DNA from: Candidatus Aminicenantota bacterium
Lineage (GTDB): Bacteria; Acidobacteriota; Aminicenantia; Aminicenantales; Aminicenantaceae
NCBI GenBank assembly: GCA_016926925.1
Contig: JAFGNQ010000260.1
Location: forward strand, 1 to 5,638
Direction: 5' to 3'
DNA length: 5,638 nt
The notes under the pieces: model-generated
Seen by the model: only the letters and a program-made list of their open reading frames with translations
What the model was told of the DNA's origin: nothing
Database searches by the model: none
Shown here: positions 1 through 5,638 of the stretch, piece after piece
Position numbering within the stretch: the stretch's first letter is position 1
Layout: every line of letters begins with the position of its first letter
Made by a program: the position numbers and the translations under genes

Positions 1-600
1 GGTGCGGTTTCCCCCCCTGGGGGTGATCTTTCCGATCCGGTGGTTCAATCTACCCTTAAAGTGGTCAAGGTTTTTTGGGCACTGGATGACCGGTTAGCCA
101 ACATGCGCCATTTTCCAGCGATCAACTGGCTGAACAGTTATTCCCTGTACACAGAAAATATTAAAGACTATTGGAATCAGAAAGTCGCCGAAGATTTTAC
201 CGAGCTAAGACAGGAAGCCATTAAATTATTGGAAGAAGAGTCAGAGCTGCAGGAAATTGCCCGTCTCGTAGGAGTGGAGTCACTTTCAGCCAATGACCGG
301 CTGATTCTGGAATCAGCCCGTTCAATCCGTGAAGATTTTCTGCATCAGAATGCCTTTCATCCTCAGGATACGTACACATCGCTGCGGAAGCAGTATCTTA
401 TGCTGCGGATCATCCTTCATTTTCATCATCTAAGCCTTAAAGCCCTGGATGATGAAATTCCTCTGGAGAAGATATTGAGTTTGAAAGTAAGAGAGGATAT
501 CTCCAAAATGAAATTCCTTCCTGAAGAAGAGGCTGATATTCTTGATGTGTATATGCAGGTCGATAAGCAATTCCAGGAATTGATGAAGAACAAAGAATGA
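1..600 (+). CDS. atpA: V/A-type ATPase catalytic subunit A, C-terminal part (5' truncated by window)
   Basis: This is the 3' end of the catalytic A subunit of a V/A-type rotary ATPase, which hydrolyses or makes ATP in the cytoplasmic A3B3 head and couples this to H+ or Na+ movement through the membrane rotor. The frame is open from the first base. Its first residues, [14 protein letters not shown], are a family signature from the middle of the protein, followed by VVKVFWALD and then [15 protein letters not shown] at visible residues 36-50. The remaining roughly 150 residues are the helical C-terminal domain. 199 residues are visible. Family members are usually near 580-590 residues, so about two thirds, including the P-loop, lies upstream of the window. 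A GTG at base 40 could be mistaken for a start, but the signature before it shows that the gene continues upstream. The next gene, subunit B, follows after 10 bases. Confidence 0.95.
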   Translation, partial: GAVSPPGGDLSDPVVQSTLKVVKVFWALDDRLANMRHFPAINWLNSYSLYTENIKDYWNQKVAEDFTELRQEAIKLLEEESELQEIARLVGVESLSANDRLILESARSIREDFLHQNAFHPQDTYTSLRKQYLMLRIILHFHHLSLKALDDEIPLEKILSLKVREDISKMKFLPEEEADILDVYMQVDKQFQELMKNKE

Positions 601-607
601 GAGGGAG
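601..607 (+). promoter_or_regulatory. Ribosome binding site of subunit B
   Basis: GAGGGAG lies directly after the subunit A stop codon and 3 bases before the ATG at 611. It is purine-rich and close to the Shine-Dalgarno consensus. It supports the chosen start of subunit B and suggests that B is translated by its own initiation event as well as being co-transcribed with A. Confidence 0.7.
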
Positions 608-610
608 CAA

Positions 611-1987
611 ATGCAAAAAGAATATTTAACCGTATCGAATATTGTCGGCCCTCTGGTCATAGTCGAGAAGATCAGGGATGTTAAATACAATGAACTGGTT
701 GAGATAGAGACGGCGGATGGGTTGATAAGGCGCGGTACTGTTTTGGATATTTCTACAGAAAGGGCCATTGTTCAGGTGTTTGAAGGAACGGTTGGTTTGG
801 GTGTGGAAAAGTCCCGGGTTAGATTCTTGGGCCGGTCCCAAAAGCTGGGTGTGTCCAAAGAAATAGTGGGAAGGATTTTCGACGGCTCCGGAAATCCCAA
901 AGACAAAGGCCCTCAGATCATAGCGGAAAAGATGGTGGACATATACGGCAGTCCCATTAATCCAGAAGCCAGAGACTATCCCTCTGAATTCATTCAGACC
1001 GGACTTTCTTCCATCGATGGAATGAATCCTTTGGTGCGAGGCCAGAAGCTGCCTTTATTCAGCGGAAGCGGTCTGCCCCATGCGAGAATAGCCGCGCAAA
1101 TAGCCAGGCAGGCGACTGTTTTGGGTAAAGGCGAAAGTTTTGCGGTTGTGTTCGGCGCCATGGGAATCACTTTTGAGGAAGCTAATTTTTTTATTGAAGA
1201 CTTCAGGAACACCGGCGCCCTGGAACGGGCGGTTCTGTTTCTGAATTTAGCCAATGAGCCGCCGATAGAGAGGATCGCTACTCCCCGGCTGACATTGACC
1301 TGTGCGGAATATCTGGCTTTTGACCTGGATATGCATGTGCTGGTTATCCTGGTGGATTACACTTTTTATGCCGAAGCCCTGCGGGAGATATCGGCGGCGC
1401 GTAAAGAGATCCCGGGCCGGAGAGGTTATCCCGGTTATCTTTATACTGACCTGGCGTCCATGTATGAGCGCGCCGGCAGGATCAAGGGAAAAAAAGGATC
1501 GATCACTTATATTCCCATTTTGACCATGCCCGAGGATGATAAGACCCATCCCATTGCCGACCTTACCGGATACATCACCGAAGGCCAGATCATGCTCAGC
1601 CGGGAGCTTCACCGGAAAGGGATCTATCCTCCCATTGATGTGCTTCCCAGTTTGTCCCGTTTAAAAGATAAGGGAATCGGTGAAGGTAAGACGCGAGAGG
1701 ATCATGCGGATGTGCTTAATCAGCTGTTTGCCTGTTATGCGCGCGGTAAAGAAGCCCGTGAATTAGCTTTGATCCTGGGTGAGGCGGCGCTTTCGGATAT
1801 GGATAAACTCTATTTGAATTTTGCGGAACGCTATGAAAATGAATTCGTGCGGCAGGGGGAATTTGAAGCGCGCAGTGTTTTGGAGACTCTGGATCTAGGC
1901 TGGAAGCTGCTGAGGATCATTCCCAGGGCGGAACTTAAGCGGATCCGTCCGGAATACCTGGAAAAATACTACGGCGGGGAAAAATGA
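611..1987 (+). CDS. atpB: V/A-type ATPase regulatory subunit B
   Basis: This is the B subunit of the A3B3 head, which alternates with A and completes the catalytic interface without hydrolysing ATP itself. The 458 residues match the family length. The N-terminal beta-barrel covers about residues 1-75. The nucleotide-binding-like domain carries SGSGLPH at 151-157 in place of a functional Walker A, as is normal for B. It continues with [11 protein letters not shown] at 181-191, [16 protein letters not shown] at 267-282, and [22 protein letters not shown] at 306-327 (given here only as a landmark). PSLSRL at 346-351 includes Arg350, the expected arginine finger for the neighbouring A site. The C-terminal helical domain ends in EKYYGGEK. 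The GRRGYPGY type of loop resembles Thermus, clostridial and archaeal enzymes. One oddity is [12 protein letters not shown] around residues 248-259, where relatives usually read TDMTNYAEALRE. The stop codon overlaps the start of D in an ATGA. Confidence 0.97.
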   Translation: MQKEYLTVSNIVGPLVIVEKIRDVKYNELVEIETADGLIRRGTVLDISTERAIVQVFEGTVGLGVEKSRVRFLGRSQKLGVSKEIVGRIFDGSGNPKDKGPQIIAEKMVDIYGSPINPEARDYPSEFIQTGLSSIDGMNPLVRGQKLPLFSGSGLPHARIAAQIARQATVLGKGESFAVVFGAMGITFEEANFFIEDFRNTGALERAVLFLNLANEPPIERIATPRLTLTCAEYLAFDLDMHVLVILVDYTFYAEALREISAARKEIPGRRGYPGYLYTDLASMYERAGRIKGKKGSITYIPILTMPEDDKTHPIADLTGYITEGQIMLSRELHRKGIYPPIDVLPSLSRLKDKGIGEGKTREDHADVLNQLFACYARGKEARELALILGEAALSDMDKLYLNFAERYENEFVRQGEFEARSVLETLDLGWKLLRIIPRAELKRIRPEYLEKYYGGEK

Positions 1988-2595
1988 GGCTGAATGTTAA
2001 TCCCAACCGGATGGAGCTGCTGCGGCTCAGGAAGCGCCTAGTGCTGGCTGAAAGAGGGCACAAGCTTCTTAAGGATAAGTTGGAAGAGATCATGAGCCGC
2101 TTTCTTGAGATCATTCGGCAGATGACGGATCTTCAGGAAAAGATCAGTAACAAACTAGACAAAGTATTTCTTTCTTTTGCATTGGTGAGAGCCAGGTCAT
2201 CTCTGGCTGATTTGGAAAAGCTTATTCCCGAGGGAGAATTGATCGTTTATCCGGAGAAAGTCAAGATATTTAATCTGGCTATTCCCCGGTTTGAATTAAA
2301 GGAACAGGTAACAGCCGAATATGACCTTTTAAATACGGAAAGCGAGCTGGATATCGGAGTCAAGAAGATGCGCGAGGTTATGGAGGATCTTATGGAATTC
2401 GCCCGGTTGTGGAAGGCGATTGAGCTTCTCGCAAGGGAGATCGATGTAACCCGCCGCCGCGTCAATGCTTTGGAACATATCTTGATCCCCAATATAAAAG
2501 AAACCATTAAATATATATCCAGCCGGCTGGATGAGATGGAGAGGTCTTATCAGGTGCAGTTGATGAGGGTAAAGGAAATCGTCCGCACCCACTAA
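1984..2595 (+). CDS. atpD: V/A-type ATPase central stalk subunit D
   Basis: Subunit D is the long coiled-coil axle of the rotary ATPase. With subunit F it transmits rotation between the A3B3 head and the membrane ring. The 203 residues are close to the usual family length of about 200-215. The N-terminal helix starts with the typical [13 protein letters not shown] and runs on as [17 protein letters not shown] more divergent middle segment (about residues 55-125) corresponds to the globular part and hairpin. A second long helix, rich in Arg, Glu and Leu, fills the C-terminus ([19 protein letters not shown] near residues 158-176). The start ATG overlaps the subunit B stop as ATGA, with GGGGA at 1976-1980 as a weak ribosome binding site, so translational coupling is likely. 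This is the last gene of the operon on this strand; the repeat array begins 3 bases after its stop codon. Confidence 0.95.
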   Translation: MRLNVNPNRMELLRLRKRLVLAERGHKLLKDKLEEIMSRFLEIIRQMTDLQEKISNKLDKVFLSFALVRARSSLADLEKLIPEGELIVYPEKVKIFNLAIPRFELKEQVTAEYDLLNTESELDIGVKKMREVMEDLMEFARLWKAIELLAREIDVTRRRVNALEHILIPNIKETIKYISSRLDEMERSYQVQLMRVKEIVRTH

Positions 2596-2610
2596 GTTCT
2601 GAATCATCAG

Positions 2611-2725
2611 TAAAATAGGCCGACTCAACAAAAATATCATCTAATTTGCGTTATGATTGCTTTTGAAAAGCCGATACTCTTTAATGATTGTGATATCTCT
2701 AAATTTTTAATGTCGGCCTCTTTTA
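2611..2725. repeat. AT-rich long-range hairpin block, copy 1
   Basis: TAAAATAGGCCGAC at 2611-2624 pairs with GTCGGCCTCTTTTA at 2712-2725 at 13 of 14 positions; the exception is T2616 opposite C2720. Further in, AAAAAT (2630-2635) can pair with ATTTTT (2703-2708), and GCTTTTGAAAAGC (2659-2671) forms a small local hairpin. The interior is clearly more AT-rich than the flanking genes. The same block, with somewhat weaker pairing, occurs in copy 2. The distal part (TATGATTGCTTTTGAAAA) is well conserved between copies. Confidence 0.7.
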
Positions 2726-2751
2726 CCCCACTGGGGTGGGGCGACCCGATC

Positions 2752-2830
2752 TCAGTCCAAACACATCACTGCCCTGAATTCGCAGTATTACATATACGGC
2801 TTCATTCAGGGCAGCTTGTGTTTGAACTGA
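2752..2830. repeat. Module 1 long hairpin
   Basis: Three stacked helices form one hairpin. The basal helix is TCAGTCCAAACAC (2752-2764) with GTGTTTGAACTGA (2818-2830), paired at 12 of 13 positions. An asymmetric internal loop, ATCA against CTT, follows. The central helix is a perfect 11 base pairs, CTGCCCTGAAT (2769-2779) with ATTCAGGGCAG (2804-2814). The apical helix is GC plus GTAT (2782-2783, 2785-2788) against ATAC plus GC (2794-2797, 2799-2800), with loop TACAT. The central helix differs from that of module 2 by three base changes per arm, all compensated. Confidence 0.85.
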
Positions 2831-2840
2831 CCTCGAGCCG

Positions 2841-2868
2841 CTGATGATCCAGGCTCCTGAATCATCAG
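2841..2868. repeat. Palindromic junction between composite copies 1 and 2
   Basis: The right end of copy 1, CTGATGATCCAGG (2841-2853), and the left end of copy 2, CCTGAATCATCAG (2856-2868), are inverted repeats matching at 12 of 13 positions and separated by only two bases. Each terminus can therefore pair either across its own unit or with its neighbour as a compact local hairpin. Inverted termini of this kind are also seen at the ends of MITE-like elements, but no target-site duplication is visible here. Confidence 0.8.
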
Positions 2869-2982
2869 TAAAATAGTCCGACCCAATAAAAATTTCATCT
2901 AATTTTCGGTATGATTGCTTTTGAAAAAAGGATACTCATTTAGGATTACGATATCTTTAAAATTTTAAGTCGGCCTTTTTTA
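2869..2982. repeat. AT-rich long-range hairpin block, copy 2
   Basis: TAAAATAGTCCGAC (2869-2882) pairs with GTCGGCCTTTTTTA (2969-2982) at 12 of 14 positions; the exceptions are T2874 opposite T2977 and T2877 opposite C2974. AAAATTT (2889-2895) can pair with AAATTTT (2960-2966). The outer pairing matches copy 1. The inner AT pairing is kept, although the local sequence has changed from AAAAAT/ATTTTT. Confidence 0.65.
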
Positions 2983-3001
2983 CCCTGCGGGCGACCCGAT
3001 C

Positions 3002-3080
3002 TCAGCCCAAACACTTCACTGCCTCGAGTTCGAGGTATTACACATACATCTTCACTCGAGGCAGCTTGTGTTTGAACTGA
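3002..3080. repeat. Module 2 long hairpin
   Basis: Same three-helix design as module 1. The basal helix is TCAGCCCAAACAC (3002-3014) with GTGTTTGAACTGA (3068-3080), where two C-A oppositions interrupt the pairing. The central helix is a perfect 11 base pairs, CTGCCTCGAGT (3019-3029) with ACTCGAGGCAG (3054-3064). The apical helix is GA plus GTAT (3032-3033, 3035-3038) against ATAC plus TC (3044-3047, 3049-3050), with loop TACAC. The GC/GC pairs at the apical base of module 1 have become GA/TC here, again keeping pairing. Confidence 0.85.
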
Positions 3081-3097
3081 CCTCGAGCCGCTGATGA

Positions 3098-3137
3098 TCC
3101 AGGCGATTTCGCGAATTCGGAAGGTATCCCGATCTCA
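3098..3137. repeat. Short spacer repeat, first copy (between modules 2 and 3)
   Basis: The stretch from TCCAGGC through a CGATTTCGCGAATTCG hairpin to GATCTCA is repeated in diverged form at 3233-3273. It consists of the right box of module 2, a 26-base spacer (3105-3130), and the left box of module 3. The spacer takes the place held by the AT-rich block in front of modules 1 and 2. Confidence 0.7.
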
Positions 3138-3239
3138 CTACACCGGCTTCGTCCTAGAGCCCATTCGATGGTGACAGCTACTATCTCATGGGCTGCGGCC
3201 TCGCCGTGGCAGCAACCTCAACGCGTAAATAATCCAGGC
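3131..3239. repeat. Hairpin module 3 (diverged, without AT-rich block)
   Basis: Starts with the shared box GATCTCA and ends with ATCCAGGC, 109 bases against 107 in modules 1 and 2. The boxed ends align (ACCTC near the right end, then ATAATCCAGGC), while the stems have unrelated sequence in the same register. The basal helix is CACCGGC (3141-3147) with GCCGTG (3203-3208) and one bulge. The central helix is AGCCCAT (3158-3164) with ATGGGCT (3188-3194), perfect over 7 base pairs. The apical helix is GATGGT (3167-3172) with ACTATC (3180-3185), including one G-T pair. The 23-base loop region begins TCG and ends TC, as in modules 1 and 2. Confidence 0.7.
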
Positions 3240-3273
3240 AAATTCGCAAATTTGGTGAACGTGGTTGATCTCA
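3233..3273. repeat. Short spacer repeat, second copy (between modules 3 and 4)
   Basis: Diverged copy of 3098-3137: TCCAGGC, then a perfect small hairpin CAAATT-cgca-AATTTG (3239-3254), then GATCTCA. Relative to the first copy, the second pair of the hairpin changes from G-C to A-T, keeping complementarity, and a T-T mismatch in the first copy is a proper A-T pair here. Confidence 0.7.
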
Positions 3274-3376
3274 GATCATTAATCGCAACAAACCTGCATT
3301 ATTAGGACATCGATCTGCTGTGAAATACAATGGTGGAGCAGAGGACTGCATTCGCATGCCCTCGAATTATGCAGCG
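3267..3376. repeat. Degenerate hairpin module 4
   Basis: Begins with GATCTCA (3267-3273), carries CCTCGA at 3360-3365, and ends AATTATGCAGCG, which resembles the AATAATCCAGGC end of module 3. Its length of about 110 fits the series. The central hairpin seen in modules 1-3 is not found in the same register. Instead TCTGCT (3314-3319) pairs with AGCAGA (3337-3342), and CTGCAT (3294-3299) could close with ATGCAG (3369-3374). Assignment rests on the boxes and length only, so it is tentative. Confidence 0.4.
3341..3374 (-). terminator. Hairpin just downstream of icd, possible terminator
   Basis: Twelve bases after the icd stop codon, the icd strand can form a stem in which CTGC plus ATTCG (3346-3354, + strand) pairs with CGAAT plus GCAG (3363-3367 and 3371-3374), with a three-base bulge and an eight-base loop. 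An overlapping alternative stem pairs GAGG (3341-3344) with CCTC (3360-3363) and GCAT with ATGC inside it. No run of T follows on the icd strand, so this is not a classical intrinsic terminator. It may only stabilise the 3' end. Confidence 0.25.
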
Positions 3377-3386
3377 TATTCTTTAT

Positions 3387-5615
3387 TTATAGTGCATCGA
3401 TAATAGCGTTAAAAGTTGGGCTGGGGCGCATAACCTTTGTGGCCAGCTCTTCATCGGGAAGATAGTATCCACCGATGTCCACCGGGTGTCCCTGGGCTGC
3501 CAGTAGTTCTTCCGTGATCTTGGCTTCGTTCTCCTCCAAGGCTTTGGCCACAGGAATGAAGCGCTCCTTCATCGATTTGTCTTTATCCTGAGCAGCCAGA
3601 GTTTGGGCCCAGTACAAAGCCAGATAAAATGTGCTTCCCCGGTTATCGATCTCGTTCACCTTGCGTGAAGGAAGTCGTCCGTTTTCCAGGTACTTGGCGA
3701 TGGCGCTGTCAAGAGTCTCCGCTAAGACGTTTGCTTTATCGTTCTTGGTGTTATCGACGATCATTTCCAGGGAGGGAACAAGAGCGCAGTATTCTCCTAA
3801 CGAATCCCACCTCAAGTGACCTTCTTTTAGAAGCTGCTGGACATGTTTAGGAGCGGAACCTCCCGCACCTGTTTCAAACAGTCCGCCGCCTTTGAGGAGG
3901 GGAACGATGGACAGCATCCTGGCGCTTGTGCCGAGCTCCAGGATCGGGAAAAGGTCTGTGAGATAATCTCTGAGCACATTTCCCGTTACTGAGATTGTAT
4001 CCTCACCTCTTCGGATCCTTTCCAGAGTAAATTTCATGGCGTCCTGGGGTTTCATGATCCGGATATCGAGGCCGGATGTATCATGTTCAGGCAGATACTG
4101 CTTTACCTTCTTAATGATCTCCGCATCATGCCCCCTGTTTTTATCCAGCCAGAATATCGCCGGAGAACCGGATGCTCTAGCCCGGTTAACAGCCAGTTTG
4201 ACCCAATCCCGAATCGCAACATCTTTTGCCTGGCACATTCTAAAAATATCGCCCTTCTCAACGGTCTGTTCCAGAAGTACTCTGCCTGAGTTATCTACGA
4301 CTCGGATCGATCCTTCACCGGGCGCTTCAAACGTCTTGTCATGGGAACCGTACTCTTCAGCCTTCTGTGCCATCAGGCCCACATTGGAGAGGTTGCCCAT
4401 GGTCGATGGATCGAATTGTCCCAGTCTTTTCGCATTTTCCAGAATTTCTTTGTACATGGTTGCATAACAGCGGTCGGGTATCATGGCAACACAGTCCTGC
4501 AGCTCATCGTTTTTATTCCACATTTTCCCGCCGTCACGGACAACATTGGGCATGGAGGCATCAACGATGATGTTGTTGGGAACGTGCAGATTTGTGATGC
4601 CGTATCTCGAATCGACCATGGCCAGGTCCGGTTGCGTTTTATAGACGGCTTCGATATCAGCTTCGATCTCGGCTTTTTTATCAGCCGGCAGTTTATTCAG
4701 TTTTTCCAGAACATCGGCCAAACCGTTGTTCACATTGGCGCCGATCTCTTTGAGTGTATCCGCATGTTTATCCAGCGCTTCTTTATAATAAACCGAAACA
4801 CAGTGGCCGAACATGATGGGATCGGATATTTTCATCATGGTCGCTTTTAAGTGCAGGGAGAGGAGCACGCCATCTTTTTTTGCTTCCTGGATCTGCTCGG
4901 CATAGAATTTTCTTAAAGCAGCCACGTTCATCACCGCGGTGTCGATGACTTCACCCTCGATGAGATGCAGGTTTTTCTTCAGAGTGGTTATATGTCCTGC
5001 TGGATCCACGAATTCGATCTTGACATCACATGGTTGATCTATTGTGGTGGATGTTTCAGTTTCATAGAAATCTTTTTCCGTCATGTGGGTAACGCGGGCT
5101 TTTGATCCAGATTTGGGCCATTCTCTCATCATGCGGTGAGGGTGTTTTTGAGCGAATCTCTTAACGGATGCGGCCGGCCGGCGGTCGGAATTCCCTTGAC
5201 GCAGAACAGGATTAACGGCAGAGCCCAGTACTACAGAAAATTTCTCCTGAAGGGCTTTCTCGGCATCATTTTTGGGTTCCTCGGGATATTCGGGGATATC
5301 ATAACTTTTTTCGCGCAGTTCTTTGATGGCTGCCTGGAGTTGAGGAATCGAGGCACTTATATTGGGAAGTTTGATTATATTGGCTTCAGTTGTCAGGGCC
5401 ATCTCCCCAAGAATAGTCAACCAATCAGGGATTTTTTGATCTTTGGTGAGATTGTCCGAAAAATTAGCGATGATCCTTCCTACTAAGGAGATATCTGCAA
5501 GCTCAATCTCTATATCTGATCCCTCGGTGTAGGCTTTTAGAATGGGAAGAAACGCTTTTGTGGCCAAAGCCGGGGCTTCGTCCGTGTAAGTCCAGGTTAT
5601 TTTTGCTGTTTTCAT
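3387..5615 (-). CDS. icd: Monomeric NADP-dependent isocitrate dehydrogenase (IDH-II)
   Basis: Converts isocitrate to 2-oxoglutarate and CO2 with reduction of NADP+, a cytoplasmic step of the TCA cycle and glutamate supply. The 742 residues match the single-chain family, which is unrelated in length to the roughly 400-residue dimeric enzyme. By comparison with the Azotobacter vinelandii enzyme as recalled, the substrate and metal residues are all present. These are Ser132, Asn135 and Arg139 in [16 protein letters not shown], then Arg145, Lys257 in [14 protein letters not shown], Asp352 in VDASMP, Tyr422 before GSHDKTF, and Arg549, Asp550 and Asp554 in NVLRDYLTD. The expected NADP contacts are His591, Arg602 and Arg651 ([14 protein letters not shown]). 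The glycine-rich [16 protein letters not shown] is at 576-591. There is no signal peptide or frameshift. The gene converges on the ATPase operon, with the structured array between them. Its promoter must lie beyond the window end, since only 23 upstream bases are visible. Confidence 0.98.
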   Translation of the reverse strand: MKTAKITWTYTDEAPALATKAFLPILKAYTEGSDIEIELADISLVGRIIANFSDNLTKDQKIPDWLTILGEMALTTEANIIKLPNISASIPQLQAAIKELREKSYDIPEYPEEPKNDAEKALQEKFSVVLGSAVNPVLRQGNSDRRPAASVKRFAQKHPHRMMREWPKSGSKARVTHMTEKDFYETETSTTIDQPCDVKIEFVDPAGHITTLKKNLHLIEGEVIDTAVMNVAALRKFYAEQIQEAKKDGVLLSLHLKATMMKISDPIMFGHCVSVYYKEALDKHADTLKEIGANVNNGLADVLEKLNKLPADKKAEIEADIEAVYKTQPDLAMVDSRYGITNLHVPNNIIVDASMPNVVRDGGKMWNKNDELQDCVAMIPDRCYATMYKEILENAKRLGQFDPSTMGNLSNVGLMAQKAEEYGSHDKTFEAPGEGSIRVVDNSGRVLLEQTVEKGDIFRMCQAKDVAIRDWVKLAVNRARASGSPAIFWLDKNRGHDAEIIKKVKQYLPEHDTSGLDIRIMKPQDAMKFTLERIRRGEDTISVTGNVLRDYLTDLFPILELGTSARMLSIVPLLKGGGLFETGAGGSAPKHVQQLLKEGHLRWDSLGEYCALVPSLEMIVDNTKNDKANVLAETLDSAIAKYLENGRLPSRKVNEIDNRGSTFYLALYWAQTLAAQDKDKSMKERFIPVAKALEENEAKITEELLAAQGHPVDIGGYYLPDEELATKVMRPSPTFNAIIDAL

Positions 5616-5620
5616 TTTAC

Positions 5621-5626
5621 ATCCTC
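5621..5626 (-). promoter_or_regulatory. Ribosome binding site of icd
   Basis: On the - strand GAGGAT lies 5 bases before the ATG whose first base is at 5615. It supports this start codon. An ATG inside the same site is followed at once by TAA and is not a usable start. Confidence 0.7.
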
Positions 5627-5638
5627 GTTGATTATTTA

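Larger units (their letters stand above)
2599..2854. repeat. Composite structured repeat, copy 1 (AT-rich block plus hairpin module 1)
   Basis: First of two tandem near-duplicate units; copy 2 is at 2857-3104. The first 20 bases and the last 45 bases are identical between copies, while the middle has diverged by substitutions and small indels. The unit is bounded by inverted termini, CTGAATCATCAG at 2599-2610 and CTGATGATCCAG at 2841-2852, pairing at 11 of 12 positions. Inside are an AT-rich hairpin block (2611-2725), a small GC hairpin ACCCC-act-GGGGT (2725-2737), a GGGGCGACCC linker, and the module 1 hairpin (2752-2830). No coding function is credible. It is either a structured RNA or a non-autonomous repeat element; the family is not recognised. 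Confidence 0.9.
2857..3104. repeat. Composite structured repeat, copy 2 (AT-rich block plus hairpin module 2)
   Basis: Second tandem copy, starting 258 bases after the first and slightly shorter, mainly because the small GC hairpin is reduced to CCC-tgc-GGG (2984-2986 and 2989-2991). The termini CCTGAATCATCAG (2856-2868) and CTGATGATCCAGG (3091-3103) pair at 12 of 13 positions. The last 45 bases (3060-3104) are identical to 2810-2854. The reading frame open in copy 1 is closed by a TAG after ten codons here, which argues against a conserved peptide. Confidence 0.9.

Noticed and set aside
40..600. Complete gene beginning at the GTG at 40
   Set aside because: The frame is open from base 1 and encodes the subunit A signature [13 protein letters not shown] before that codon. 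The gene is cut by the window edge and does not start there.
1247..1612. 121-codon - strand frame inside subunit B, and the one at 430-768
   Set aside because: They lie opposite highly conserved ATPase sequence and have no recognisable protein features.
2611..2725. Rho-independent terminator of the ATPase operon
   Set aside because: The two arms are separated by almost 90 bases, and CTTTTA after the stem is part of the pairing rather than a free T run.
2653..2844. 63-codon reading frame on the + strand
   Set aside because: It lies wholly inside composite repeat copy 1. The matching frame in copy 2 hits a stop after ten codons, and the divergence follows stem pairing rather than codons.
3294..3374. 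tRNA gene or tRNA remnant
   Set aside because: The segment at 3331-3350 resembles a tRNA D-arm to anticodon-stem sequence, and CTGCAT/ATGCAG could mimic an acceptor stem. There is no proper D stem, anticodon loop or T arm, so chance similarity is more likely.
2599..3376. CRISPR array
   Set aside because: The repeated modules are about 107 bases, structured and diverged, with homologous rather than unique spacers. No cas gene is present.
2748..3376. Integron attC array
   Set aside because: Conserved ends around a variable hairpin are reminiscent of attC, but the RYYYAAC and GTTRRRY core sites are not at the module ends and there are no cassettes between modules.
4341..4850. 169-codon + strand frame opposite icd, and similar frames at 4036-4467 and 5136-5486
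   Set aside because: They are antisense to a fully conserved isocitrate dehydrogenase, have no ribosome binding site worth noting and resemble no family. They are shadow frames.

Overview
This window joins two ordinary metabolic loci through an unusual intergenic region. On the + strand are the last three genes of a V/A-type ATPase operon: subunit A (3' part only), B and D. They are tightly packed, with a 10-base gap between A and B and a 4-base overlap between B and D. Converging on them from the - strand is one long gene for a monomeric NADP-dependent isocitrate dehydrogenase. All three complete genes look intact, and the truncation of subunit A is only the window edge.

The organism is probably a bacterium: there are clear Shine-Dalgarno sites, and monomeric isocitrate dehydrogenase is essentially a bacterial enzyme. 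Subunit B resembles the Thermus/clostridial/archaeal kind ([14 protein letters not shown]) rather than the Chlamydia/spirochaete kind. An A-B-D order at the operon end fits the common I-K-E-C-F-A-B-D layout, so the missing subunits probably lie upstream. No phylum can be assigned from the sequence alone.

The most interesting part is the 791 bases between the two stop codons (2596-3386), which hold no credible gene. They contain an array of four structured modules of about 107-110 bases, at 2748-2854, 2998-3104, 3131-3239 and 3267-3376 (the last one degenerate). Modules share terminal boxes (GATCTCA at the left, CCTCRA and ATCCAGGC at the right) around a variable long hairpin. Modules 1 and 2 are each preceded by a 140-150 base AT-rich block that forms another long hairpin, giving two near-duplicate composite units (2599-2854 and 2857-3104). 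Modules 3 and 4 are preceded instead by a short spacer hairpin of 26-27 bases. Arm differences between modules 1 and 2 are compensated in the opposite arm, and module 3 keeps the architecture in the same register with unrelated stem sequences. This indicates that base-pairing is under selection, as for a structured RNA or a hairpin-recognised DNA element.

The genes are not obviously linked in function: one set codes for an ion-translocating rotary ATPase, the other for an enzyme supplying 2-oxoglutarate and NADPH. The array begins 3 bases after the D stop codon and ends about 10 bases from the icd stop codon. It could be an intergenic repeat family, a non-autonomous mobile element, a structured RNA (the icd strand is weakly favoured), or a bidirectional 3'-end barrier.
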